Source: Ga0077527 sp050250695 (GTDB lineage Bacteria > Pseudomonadota > Gammaproteobacteria > Burkholderiales > SG8-41). Taken from it: DNA of 28,022 bases. A program made the position numbers and the translations under genes. The notes beneath the pieces were generated by a model. The model made no database searches and was not told where the DNA came from. It worked only from the letters and a program-made list of their open reading frames with translations. Positions 1 to 6,268 of the stretch are shown one piece after another. The DNA lies in NCBI GenBank assembly GCA_050250695.1, contig JBFWOE010000026.1:1-28022 (forward strand), read 5' to 3'. Within the stretch, counting starts at the first letter, position 1. Each line of letters starts with the position of its first letter.

Positions 1-173
1 TCGGTCTCGGCCTTGGCGCGCAGCCATGCGTCGTGGTGTTCCTGCGCAGCGAGTTCGGCCTGGCGCAGCAGTTCTTCGATTGACGGCATGGTATCGGGCG
101 CCGGTGCTGCGTTTTCGGCTGCGGCGGCTTCGGGAGTATTCTCGGGTTTGGCTTCCGGCAATTCCTGCGACAT
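1..173 (-). CDS. grpE: GrpE, nucleotide exchange factor of DnaK (N-terminal part, cut by window edge)
   Basis: Only the first 57 or so residues are present; the gene runs off the left edge. The protein starts MSQELPEAKPEN, continues through an acidic/Ala-Pro-rich disordered stretch, then enters a helical segment ending LRAKAETE. That run is the conserved start of the long GrpE coiled-coil. GrpE drives ADP release from DnaK in the cytoplasm, so it belongs to the heat-shock chaperone system. The start at 173 is the first ATG after the upstream regulatory region. A sigma-32-like promoter and a CIRCE-like sequence lie 33-65 bases upstream. hrcA and hemH, its usual betaproteobacterial neighbours, lie about 3 kb away, separated by hemerythrin, ald and a hydrolase gene. 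The family call rests on the short visible part and on context. Confidence 0.88.
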   Translation of the reverse strand, partial: MSQELPEAKPENTPEAAAAENAAPAPDTMPSIEELLRQAELAAQEHHDAWLRAKAET

Positions 174-205
174 GACGGTTGATTTAGATGTTGATGGATG
201 AACCG

Positions 206-232
206 TTAGCACCTTGGGGCGGCTCCGGGTAA
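206..232 (-). promoter_or_regulatory. Degenerate CIRCE-like operator overlapping the grpE promoter
   Basis: The minus strand reads TTACCCGGA, 9 bases, AGGTGCTAA, the same 9-9-9 layout as CIRCE (TTAGCACTC-N9-GAGTGCTAA). The right half matches 7 of 9 and the left half only 4 of 9. It overlaps the -10 of the sigma-32-like promoter, where HrcA would repress. The clear CIRCE copy in front of hrcA makes this reading plausible, but the weak left half keeps it tentative. Confidence 0.35.
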
Positions 233-238
233 TTCAAG
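212..238 (-). promoter_or_regulatory. Sigma-32-like heat-shock promoter of grpE
   Basis: On the minus strand, CTTGAA (238-233) is followed by a 13-base spacer and CCCCAAGG (219-212). The sigma-32 consensus is CTTGAA, 13-17 bases, CCCCATnT, so the -35 is exact and the -10 is close. It lies about 40 bases before the grpE start, as expected for a heat-shock gene. This is a pattern match only; no transcript data. Confidence 0.65.
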
Positions 239-256
239 GTTACCCAGGTAAATTTA

Positions 257-276
257 TAACTTGTTGTTTTTATTTA
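257..276 (+). repeat. AT-rich 20-bp element, copy A
   Basis: The sequence is TAACTTGTTGTTTTTATTTA. It matches copy B (2193-2212) at 18 of 20 positions in the same orientation, and shares an exact 13-mer (TTGTTTTTATTTA, 264-276). It lies directly before the hemerythrin start codon, where no Shine-Dalgarno sequence is seen. Its reverse complement fits the IHF consensus WATCAANNNNTTR with one mismatch. Confidence 0.6.
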
Positions 277-280
277 AAAA

Positions 281-985
281 ATGACATCAACCGAGGGTAT
301 CCACGACCTGCGTGGCGAACGTCCCGGGCACCTTACGGGCGCCGCGCTGGATCGCGTGAAGGCAGTGCGTCCGGGCACGGCGGTTACCCTGATCCTGGGT
401 ACGGAACCGTCATTGCTGATGGCGAGCCTGAACCTGCAGTTGCGCGAGAACCTTGCCTGGGACAGTGTCGAGGCTGACGGCGCCTGGCGTGTCACCGTGC
501 GCCATCGCGGGGACGTTGCGGCCACCGATGTGCTGGCGCTGCTCGCCGCGGACCACAAGCGCATCGACGACCTGCTGGCGCGGGCGCTGGGATTGCTTAA
601 CCGGGGTGATGCCGCGGCGGCGGTGCCGCTGTTGCGCGAATTCATCGCGGTGCTGGAGCGGCATGTCGCGTTCGAGGACGGCGAACTGTCCGCCAGTCTC
701 GGCGCCGCGCAGGCCGCGGCCGACCAGCCCGCCGCGATCATGCTGCGGGAGCATCGCGAAATTGCGCAGCAGCTGGCGCTGGTCGAGGCGGCGCTGGAGC
801 CGGTGGACGCGACGGAACTGGGGATCTATTGCGCGATACTTTCCGGGACGCTGGCCAAACACGAGTATCGCGAGGAACACAACCTCTTTCCCCTGTGGCG
901 GGCGGTGCTGCTGCGGCGGGATGAAACCGGGCGCCGTGCACTGCTGGCGCGTGCGCAGGAAGTCCTGGCACCGTTGCATACCTGA
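281..985 (+). CDS. DUF2249-hemerythrin (HHE) domain protein
   Basis: This 234-residue cytoplasmic protein has two parts. Residues about 8-75 resemble DUF2249, with an RGERPG start and a WRVTVRH end. Residues about 85-210 form a four-helix HHE cation-binding domain. Candidate diiron ligands are H92, H128, E132, H158 and H194, and the last helix carries the family signature H194-x3-EE-x2-LFP (198-204). Members of this family bind O2, NO or act in iron and nitrosative-stress handling; the ligand of this one cannot be read from sequence. It is divergent from grpE and 83 bases before ald in the same direction. No Shine-Dalgarno is visible before the ATG at 281; the preceding bases are AT-rich (copy A of the repeat). 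Confidence 0.82.
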   Translation: MTSTEGIHDLRGERPGHLTGAALDRVKAVRPGTAVTLILGTEPSLLMASLNLQLRENLAWDSVEADGAWRVTVRHRGDVAATDVLALLAADHKRIDDLLARALGLLNRGDAAAAVPLLREFIAVLERHVAFEDGELSASLGAAQAAADQPAAIMLREHREIAQQLALVEAALEPVDATELGIYCAILSGTLAKHEYREEHNLFPLWRAVLLRRDETGRRALLARAQEVLAPLHT

Positions 986-1030
986 AGAACATCGGGCTGC
1001 AGGCGTTGTCGAATGCATGCAAACACTGAA

Positions 1031-1048
1031 CTGCGCGTTGACGCGCAG
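1031..1048 (+). other. Short stem-loop in the hemerythrin-ald gap
   Basis: CTGCGCG, loop TTGA, CGCGCAG: a perfect 7-bp stem 21 bases before the ald start. There is no T-tract, so it is not a standard terminator. It could influence ald translation or cause partial termination. Function unknown. Confidence 0.35.
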
Positions 1049-1068
1049 CCCGTAGCGGGAGAGCCATC

Positions 1069-2187
1069 ATGCGCATAGGGGTGCCCAGGGAAATCAAGGT
1101 CCACGAGTATCGCGTCGGGCTGGTGCCGGCGAATGCGCGCGAACTGGTCGCGCACGGCCACCAGGTGATGGTGGAGAGCGGCGCGGGGCTGGGCATAGGG
1201 GCCGCGGATGAGCAGTATCGCGCGGCCGGCGTCACCATCGTCAAGACGGCAGAGGAGGTCTACGCAGCGGCGGAACTGGTCGTCAAGGTCAAGGAGCCGC
1301 TGGCCGGAGAACGCAAACTGCTGCGCGCGGGACAGATATTGTTCACCTACCTGCACCTCGCACCCGACGCCGAGCAGACGCGCGACCTGGTGGACAGCGG
1401 CGCGAGCTGCATCGCCTACGAGACGGTGACCTCGGCGCAGGGCACGCTGCCGCTGCTGGCACCGATGAGCGAAGTTGCCGGCCGCATGTCGATCCAGGTC
1501 GGCGCGCATTACCTGGAAAAGGAAAACGGCGGTTTCGGCGTGTTGCTGGGCGGCGTGCCGGGCGTGGATCCGGCAAAAGTGGTGGTGCTCGGCGGCGGCG
1601 TGGTGGGTACGCACGCCATCCACATTGCGCTGGGCATGGGCGCCGAAGTGTGGGTGCTCGACCGCAACCCCGACGTGCTGCGCCGTCTGTGGGAACACTA
1701 CGGCGGGCCGCTGAACACGGTGTTTTCCACGCGCGACGCCGTTGAGCGCCATGTCGCGACCGCGGACCTGGTGATCGGTGGCGTTTTATTGCCCGGCGCC
1801 GCCGCGCCGAAACTGGTGTCGGCGGAACTGGTGCGGCGCATGCGTCCCGGATCGGTGGTGGTCGACGTCGCCATCGACCAGGGCGGCTGTTTCGAGACTT
1901 CGCGGCCGACCACCCACAAGGAGCCGGTGTACTCGGTCGACGGCGTGATCCACTACTGCGTGACCAACATGCCGGGCGCGGTACCGCGGACCTCGGCACA
2001 TGCGCTGAACAATTCCACGCTGCCCTTCGTGCTGGCGCTGGCGGACAAGGGACTGCAACGCGCGCTGGCCGAGGATCCGCACCTGCGCAACGGGCTCAAC
2101 GTGCATCGCGGCCGGGTCACCTGTGAACCGGTGGCGCGCGCTCATGGCTATCCTTATCTCGATGCCCGCCAGGCCCTCGCAACCTGA
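1069..2187 (+). CDS. ald: Alanine dehydrogenase
   Basis: This enzyme reversibly converts L-alanine, NAD+ and water to pyruvate, NADH and ammonia. At 372 residues it matches the family length. The N-terminal signature MRIGVPREIK-HEYRVGL is present, and R15, K75 (KVKEP), H96 (TYLHLAPD) and D270 (DVAIDQGG) occupy the exact positions of substrate-binding and catalytic residues in characterised Ald. The Rossmann NAD site is VVVLGGGVVGTHA (171-183). A Shine-Dalgarno-like GGGAGA precedes the ATG at 1069. It follows the hemerythrin gene in the same direction and converges on the hydrolase gene, with only 8 bases between the stop codons. In many bacteria Ald is induced under low oxygen; pairing with an O2/NO-type hemerythrin fits that, but this is inference. 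Confidence 0.95.
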   Translation: MRIGVPREIKVHEYRVGLVPANARELVAHGHQVMVESGAGLGIGAADEQYRAAGVTIVKTAEEVYAAAELVVKVKEPLAGERKLLRAGQILFTYLHLAPDAEQTRDLVDSGASCIAYETVTSAQGTLPLLAPMSEVAGRMSIQVGAHYLEKENGGFGVLLGGVPGVDPAKVVVLGGGVVGTHAIHIALGMGAEVWVLDRNPDVLRRLWEHYGGPLNTVFSTRDAVERHVATADLVIGGVLLPGAAAPKLVSAELVRRMRPGSVVVDVAIDQGGCFETSRPTTHKEPVYSVDGVIHYCVTNMPGAVPRTSAHALNNSTLPFVLALADKGLQRALAEDPHLRNGLNVHRGRVTCEPVARAHGYPYLDARQALAT

Positions 2188-2192
2188 TGCTT

Positions 2193-2214
2193 TAACTATT
2201 TGTTTTTATTTATA
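2193..2214. repeat. AT-rich 20-bp element, copy B
   Basis: The first 20 bases are TAACTATTTGTTTTTATTTA, followed by TA. This copy forms the end of the convergent gap between ald and the hydrolase and encodes the hydrolase C-terminus (EFINKNK). It matches copy A at 18 of 20 (direct), copy C at 15 of 16 (inverted) and copy D at 19 of 22 (direct). Confidence 0.6.
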
Positions 2215-3020
2215 AATTCAATGACTTCGCGGGTGCAGGCCTCAGGCACGATGTGATGCACCATGTGGTATTCGGTCGGCAGGTGCACCAGCCTGAAGTT
2301 TTTCAGGTGGGTGGTCAGCAGGCGTTCCTGTTCGGCATCGGTGATCGGACCGCCGGTGGGGTAGAGGCCGAGCACAGGGCATTGCACTTTCGGCAGCCAG
2401 GCCAGCGCGTTGGCGTCGTTGACCAGTTGCACCAGCCGTAACAGCACTTCGATGTCGCCCTTGGCGAATTCGTCGGCGTACCAGTTGAAGAAGCCCTCTT
2501 CCGTGTCCGGCGGAAAACGCGTCGAGCGGTTGGTGGTGTCCACCCAGGTGCGAATGCCCATGCCGCGCATCGCGTCGGCTCGCGAGCCGTGTTTCAGCGC
2601 ATAGCTGGCTTTCATTTTGTCGCTGATGTAGACCGGCGTCGCGGCGATGGTCAGCGTACGCACCCGTTGCGGGTGCAGCGCAGCGAGGCCGAGGCCGATG
2701 ATGCCGCCCGAGGATTCGCCGACATAATGAACGTTGTCCACGCCGAGGTCGTCGATGATGGCGACAAGGTCGGCGACGCAGTGTTCTTCGGTCAGTTCCG
2801 TGGCGAGGTCGAAATCGCGGCCGGAATCGCCCAGGCCGCGCATGTCCGGGCGCACCACGCGGTATTGGCGGGAGAGCGCCGGCACCCACTGGTACCAGAA
2901 TTTCGAGGAGCGGCCGTTGCCGTGCTGCAGCAGTACGACCGGGGCTTTTTTCCAGGGATCGGTGAAATCATCAACCACATAGTGCAGCCGCGGCTGGCCC
3001 CGGCGATCAATGAACGGCAC
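2196..3020 (-). CDS. Alpha/beta-fold hydrolase
   Basis: This is a 274-residue cytoplasmic alpha/beta hydrolase of the MhpC/haloperoxidase-like superfamily. The oxyanion loop is QHGNGRSS (32-39), the conserved DMRGLGDSG follows beta-4 (59-67), and the nucleophile elbow GESSG places Ser103. The catalytic His is most likely H252 in EYHMVHH. The usual acid after beta-6 (G-x-x-D-P-I-T) reads TGGPIT, so a glycine sits where Asp is expected; D228 just after it might substitute. The substrate is unknown. The start is a GTG at 3020, only 4 bases after the hemH stop, so it is probably translationally coupled to hemH. The last codons are made of an AT-rich repeat, unlike the rest of the gene. Confidence 0.85.
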   Translation of the reverse strand: MPFIDRRGQPRLHYVVDDFTDPWKKAPVVLLQHGNGRSSKFWYQWVPALSRQYRVVRPDMRGLGDSGRDFDLATELTEEHCVADLVAIIDDLGVDNVHYVGESSGGIIGLGLAALHPQRVRTLTIAATPVYISDKMKASYALKHGSRADAMRGMGIRTWVDTTNRSTRFPPDTEEGFFNWYADEFAKGDIEVLLRLVQLVNDANALAWLPKVQCPVLGLYPTGGPITDAEQERLLTTHLKNFRLVHLPTEYHMVHHIVPEACTREVIEFINKNK

Positions 3021-3024
3021 GGTA

Positions 3025-4116
3025 TTACGCTTTCGCGCCGAGCTGGAGCGCGCGGTCTTTCGAGGCTCTCAGGCTTTCCGGCGTGGAGGCGGCGGTCCAG
3101 CCGAGCAAGTTTTTCAGCACGATGTCGGTCAGTGCGTGTATCCAGTCGTCGCGCTCGTTGAGGCAGGGGATGTAATGCAGTTCGCCGCCGCCGGCCTTGA
3201 TGAAATCGCCCCTGGCTTCGATGGCGATTTCCTCCAGCGTTTCCAGGCAGTCGCTGACAAAACCGGGACAGGCCACATCGACGCGGCCGGTATTTTTCTT
3301 CGCCAGGTCCATCAGCACTGCCGCGGTGTACGGCTGCAGCCATTCGGCACGGCCGAAACGCGACTGAAAGGCGATGGTGAAAAAATCCGGCTTCAGGCCG
3401 ATCTGCGCCGCGATCAGGCGCCCCGTTTTCAGGCATTCGCAGTGGTACGGATCTCCGAGGTCCAGCGTGCGCCGCGGCACGCCGTGGAAGCTCAGCACGA
3501 GGTGGTCGCCACGGCCGTGCTTGAACCAGTAATCCTGGATGGATTGCGCCGCGGCCATGATGTAGCCGTCATGGTCGTGGAAATGCTTCACGGTGCGCAG
3601 CGCCGGCTGGTCGCGCATTTTGCCGATCACCCCGAAAGCGGCGTTGAATACCGTGGCAGTGGTGCTGGCGGAATACTGCGGATAAAGCGGCAGCAGCAGG
3701 ATGCGGTCGCAGCCCTGTGCTTTCAGTGCTTCGAGTTTCGAGCGCATGGACGGTTTGCCGTAGCGCATCGCGTAATCGATGGCATGGGGCTGTTTCAGCC
3801 GCTCGCCGAGGTAACCGCGCAGCAGCATGGCCTGGCGTTCGGTGTGTACTTTCAGCGGGGAGCCTTCCTGCGTCCATACCTGCGCGTAACGTTCCGCCGA
3901 AGCTTTCGGCCGCGTCGTCAGCACGAACAGGTTGAGGATCAGCCACCACACCGGACGCGGTATCTCCACGACATAAGGGTCGGACAGGAACTCGCGCAGG
4001 TAAGTGCGCACGGCACCGGCTGTCGCAGTATCGGGCGAGCCGAGGTTGACCAGCAGGATGCCGATTTTCGGCGCGTTGCCGTGGGCAAATGGCGGTTCTT
4101 TGGAGAAATATCCCAT
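3025..4116 (-). CDS. hemH: Ferrochelatase (protoheme ferro-lyase)
   Basis: Ferrochelatase inserts Fe2+ into protoporphyrin IX in the last step of protoheme synthesis. The 363-residue protein begins MGYFSKEPPF and enters the family signature GILLVNLGSPDT (19-30). The catalytic histidine is H211 in LSFHGVP, and the conserved glutamate is E292 in SDCLETLEE. Their separation of 81 residues equals that in the Bacillus enzyme. A longer reading frame is open upstream to about 4302, but it runs through hrcA in another frame and has no family similarity, so I use the ATG at 4116. It lies 35 bases after hrcA and is followed at once by the hydrolase, suggesting an hrcA-hemH-hydrolase transcription unit. 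The Shine-Dalgarno sequence is weak (GGAC). Confidence 0.95.
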   Translation of the reverse strand: MGYFSKEPPFAHGNAPKIGILLVNLGSPDTATAGAVRTYLREFLSDPYVVEIPRPVWWLILNLFVLTTRPKASAERYAQVWTQEGSPLKVHTERQAMLLRGYLGERLKQPHAIDYAMRYGKPSMRSKLEALKAQGCDRILLLPLYPQYSASTTATVFNAAFGVIGKMRDQPALRTVKHFHDHDGYIMAAAQSIQDYWFKHGRGDHLVLSFHGVPRRTLDLGDPYHCECLKTGRLIAAQIGLKPDFFTIAFQSRFGRAEWLQPYTAAVLMDLAKKNTGRVDVACPGFVSDCLETLEEIAIEARGDFIKAGGGELHYIPCLNERDDWIHALTDIVLKNLLGWTAASTPESLRASKDRALQLGAKA

Positions 4117-4151
4117 GGCCGTCCAGATATGAAACGTGAACCGCGGCGCGT

Positions 4152-5186
4152 TCAGCGCTGCGTCAGTGCGCTGCTCAGCAGCTTGGCGGTGATGTCGACG
4201 ATGGGGATCACCCGTTCGTAGGCCATGCGCGTGGGGCCGATGACTCCGACGGTGCCGACGATCTTGCCGTCGACTTCGTAGGGCGCGGTGACGACGCTGC
4301 ATTCGTCGAGTGGCTGCAGCCCGGCCTCGTTGCCGATGAAGATCTGCACGCCCTGTGCGCGGCTCGACACGTCCAGCAGCTGCAGCAGCGTGGCGCGGTG
4401 TTCGAACAGGTTGAACAGCTCACGCAGCTTGGCCATGTTCGACGACAGGTCATCGACGCCGAGCAGGTTCATGCCGCCGGAAATCACCACGTCCTCGGCC
4501 GAGTCGCTGATCGCCTGGTCGCCGGCTGCCAGCGCGACGGCCATCAGCTGCGACATGTCTTCGCGCAGCTGTTTCAGTTCGGACTGGATGCGGCGGCGGA
4601 TTTCGTCAAAGGTGCAGCCGGCGTAATTCTGGTTGAGAATGTTGGCGGCCTCTACCAGTTCCGACGGCGAGTAGGCCTTTTCGGTCTGGATGATGCGGTT
4701 CTGAACGTCGCCTTCGGCGGTGACCAGTATCAGCAGCAGGCGTTTTTCGGCGAGCTTGAGGAATTCGATGTGGCGGAAGCCGGCGCTGCGGCGCGGCGTG
4801 ACGACGACGCCGGCGAAACGCGTCAGGTCGGACAGCATGTGCGAAGCCGAGGAAACCAGCTTCTGTGTGCTTTCGATCTGCAGCTGGCCTTCGAGCTGGT
4901 TGATCTCGACGCGATCCAGCGGCTTCACGGTGAGCAGCGTGTCCACGAAGAAGCGGTAGCCGCGTGAGGTGGGGATGCGCCCGGCGGAGGTGTGGGGGCT
5001 GGCGATGAAGCCCATCTCCTCGAGGTCGGCCATCACGTTGCGGATGCTTGCAGGCGAGAGGTCGAGGCCGGAAAATTTCGACAGCGCGCGCGAACCCACC
5101 GGCTGTCCGTCGGCGATATAACGCTCCACCAGGGTCTTCAGCAGCAACTGCGCGCGTTCATTCAGCGCCTGTGATTCGTGAGCCAT
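4152..5186 (-). CDS. hrcA: HrcA, heat-inducible transcription repressor
   Basis: HrcA binds CIRCE operators and represses chaperone genes; GroEL keeps it active. The 344-residue protein has an N-terminal winged-helix domain: LLKTLVERYIADGQPVGSR, then SPASIRNVMADLEEMGFI as recognition region, then SPHTSAGRIPTSRGYRFFVD. A GAF-like domain and the C-terminal dimerisation part follow (TRMAYERVIPIVDITAKLL). I chose the ATG at 5186 (MAHESQALNERAQ); an in-frame ATG at 5195 adds three residues and neither has a good Shine-Dalgarno. A CIRCE element lies 32-58 bases upstream, so it is probably autoregulated. hemH follows in the same direction, so heme synthesis may be co-transcribed with the heat-shock repressor. 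Confidence 0.95.
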   Translation of the reverse strand: MAHESQALNERAQLLLKTLVERYIADGQPVGSRALSKFSGLDLSPASIRNVMADLEEMGFIASPHTSAGRIPTSRGYRFFVDTLLTVKPLDRVEINQLEGQLQIESTQKLVSSASHMLSDLTRFAGVVVTPRRSAGFRHIEFLKLAEKRLLLILVTAEGDVQNRIIQTEKAYSPSELVEAANILNQNYAGCTFDEIRRRIQSELKQLREDMSQLMAVALAAGDQAISDSAEDVVISGGMNLLGVDDLSSNMAKLRELFNLFEHRATLLQLLDVSSRAQGVQIFIGNEAGLQPLDECSVVTAPYEVDGKIVGTVGVIGPTRMAYERVIPIVDITAKLLSSALTQR

Positions 5187-5217
5187 GAAAATCATTTTAC
5201 ACAAAAAGCACTGCGCG

Positions 5218-5244
5218 CCAGCACTCCCGCAAGCGGAGCGCCAA
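5218..5244 (-). promoter_or_regulatory. CIRCE operator (HrcA binding site)
   Basis: On the plus strand the site reads CCAGCACTC, 9 bases, GAGCGCCAA. The consensus is TTAGCACTC-N9-GAGTGCTAA; each half matches 7 of 9 with the exact 27-bp layout. It lies in the divergent hrcA/nadK gap, 32 bases from the hrcA start, and supports autoregulation of hrcA. Confidence 0.75.
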
Positions 5245-5306
5245 TGCATTGTTTTTAATGGGTTTGCGGGAAACCGGGTGCGGGGGAATTATGGTTTAAT
5301 GCCGCC

Positions 5307-6188
5307 ATGTCTTCCGCCTTTTCCACCGTCGCACTGATCGGCAAGTACAACTCACCGGAGATTGCAGGTCCGGTGATGCGGCTCGGGCGTTTTCTCGAGC
5401 AGCGCGGCGTCAAGGTGCTGATCGACCGTCTGACCGCGGCACACATTCCGGATTGTCCCTACTCGGTGCTGCGGCTGGAGGAACTGGGGCGCGAGGCCGA
5501 CCTGGCCGTGGTGCTCGGCGGCGACGGCACCATGCTCAACATCGCGCGCACCTTCGCGCCCTACGAGGTGGAACTGGTCGGCGTCAACCAGGGGCGGCTG
5601 GGTTTCCTGACCGACATCTCGCTGGACACCATGTTCGAGACCATCACCGCGATCCTCGACGGGCAGTACGTGACCGAGGAACGCATGTTGCTGGAGTCCG
5701 AGGTGTGGAGCGGCAACAACGGCGACCAGGAGCGGGTGTTCGAGGTGCTTGCGTTCAACGACGTGGTGGTGGCCAAGGGTTTTGCCGGCGGCCTGGTCGA
5801 GATCGAGGTGCGGGTCGACGGCCAGTTCATCTACAACCAGCGTTCCGACGGCCTGATCGTGGCGACGCCGACCGGATCCACCGCGTATGCGCTGTCTTCC
5901 GGCGGGCCGATCGTGCACCCGGCGCTGTCGGTGATGGCGCTGGTGCCGGTGTCGCCGCATACGCTGTCCAACCGGCCTATCGTATTGAGCGGTGACAGCA
6001 CCGTGGAAATCATCGTGCGCAGCGCCGACGACCCGCGCGCGCACTTCGACAGCCATTCGCATTTCGACCTGCGCGAAGGCGACCGCGTGGTGGTGCGGCG
6101 CTACCAGCACAAGATCAAGCTGCTGCATCCGGTCGGCCACAGTTATTACGCGATGCTGCGCGAGAAGCTGCACTGGAACAGGGACTAG
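5307..6188 (+). CDS. nadK: NAD kinase
   Basis: NadK phosphorylates NAD+ to NADP+ using ATP. The 293-residue protein has the family GGDGT motif at 71-75, preceded by DLAVVL, the substrate-binding NQGRLGFLTD, and the glycine-rich conserved segment ATPTGSTAYALSSGGPIV. The C-terminal part carries the DSHSHFDLREGD stretch. Length matches the E. coli enzyme (about 292). It is divergent from hrcA across a 120-base gap holding the CIRCE operator and is followed by recN, the usual betaproteobacterial order. I see no strong Shine-Dalgarno before the ATG at 5307. The stop codon directly abuts the heptamer repeat array described next. Confidence 0.96.
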   Translation: MSSAFSTVALIGKYNSPEIAGPVMRLGRFLEQRGVKVLIDRLTAAHIPDCPYSVLRLEELGREADLAVVLGGDGTMLNIARTFAPYEVELVGVNQGRLGFLTDISLDTMFETITAILDGQYVTEERMLLESEVWSGNNGDQERVFEVLAFNDVVVAKGFAGGLVEIEVRVDGQFIYNQRSDGLIVATPTGSTAYALSSGGPIVHPALSVMALVPVSPHTLSNRPIVLSGDSTVEIIVRSADDPRAHFDSHSHFDLREGDRVVVRRYQHKIKLLHPVGHSYYAMLREKLHWNRD

Positions 6189-6189
6189 A

Positions 6190-6263
6190 CTGGTAAGTGG
6201 TAACTGGTAAGCGGTGATTGGTCGACAAATTTACCGTTTACCATTTACCAATCACCAATTTCC
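6190..6263. repeat. Inverted array of degenerate heptamers between nadK and recN
   Basis: The left arm holds five 7-base units in register (6192-6226): GGTAAGT, GGTAACT, GGTAAGC, GGTGATT, GGTCGAC. The right arm (6229-6263) holds five complementary units: ATTTACC, GTTTACC, ATTTACC, AATCACC, AATTTCC. The pair GGTGATTGGT (6213-6222) and ACCAATCACC (6247-6256) is a perfect 10-bp inverted repeat with a 24-base gap. The array fills the gap from the nadK stop nearly to the recN ATG (6269). A similar array precedes glmM. It resembles short tandem heptanucleotide repeats known from other bacterial genomes, though I cannot confirm a named family. Confidence 0.8.
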
Positions 6264-6268
6264 CCCTC

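Noticed and set aside
3010..4221. A 403-codon plus-strand frame across hemH
   Set aside because: Antisense to hemH, whose catalytic residues and length are intact.
6190..6263. CRISPR array reading of the heptamer repeats
   Set aside because: Units are 7 bases with no spacers, and the two arms are inverted; no cas gene is present.
6218..6268. N-terminal extension of recN from an upstream start
   Set aside because: The extra residues (YHLPITNFPL) are only the translation of the heptamer repeat; RecN orthologues begin at MLQRLTIRDF.
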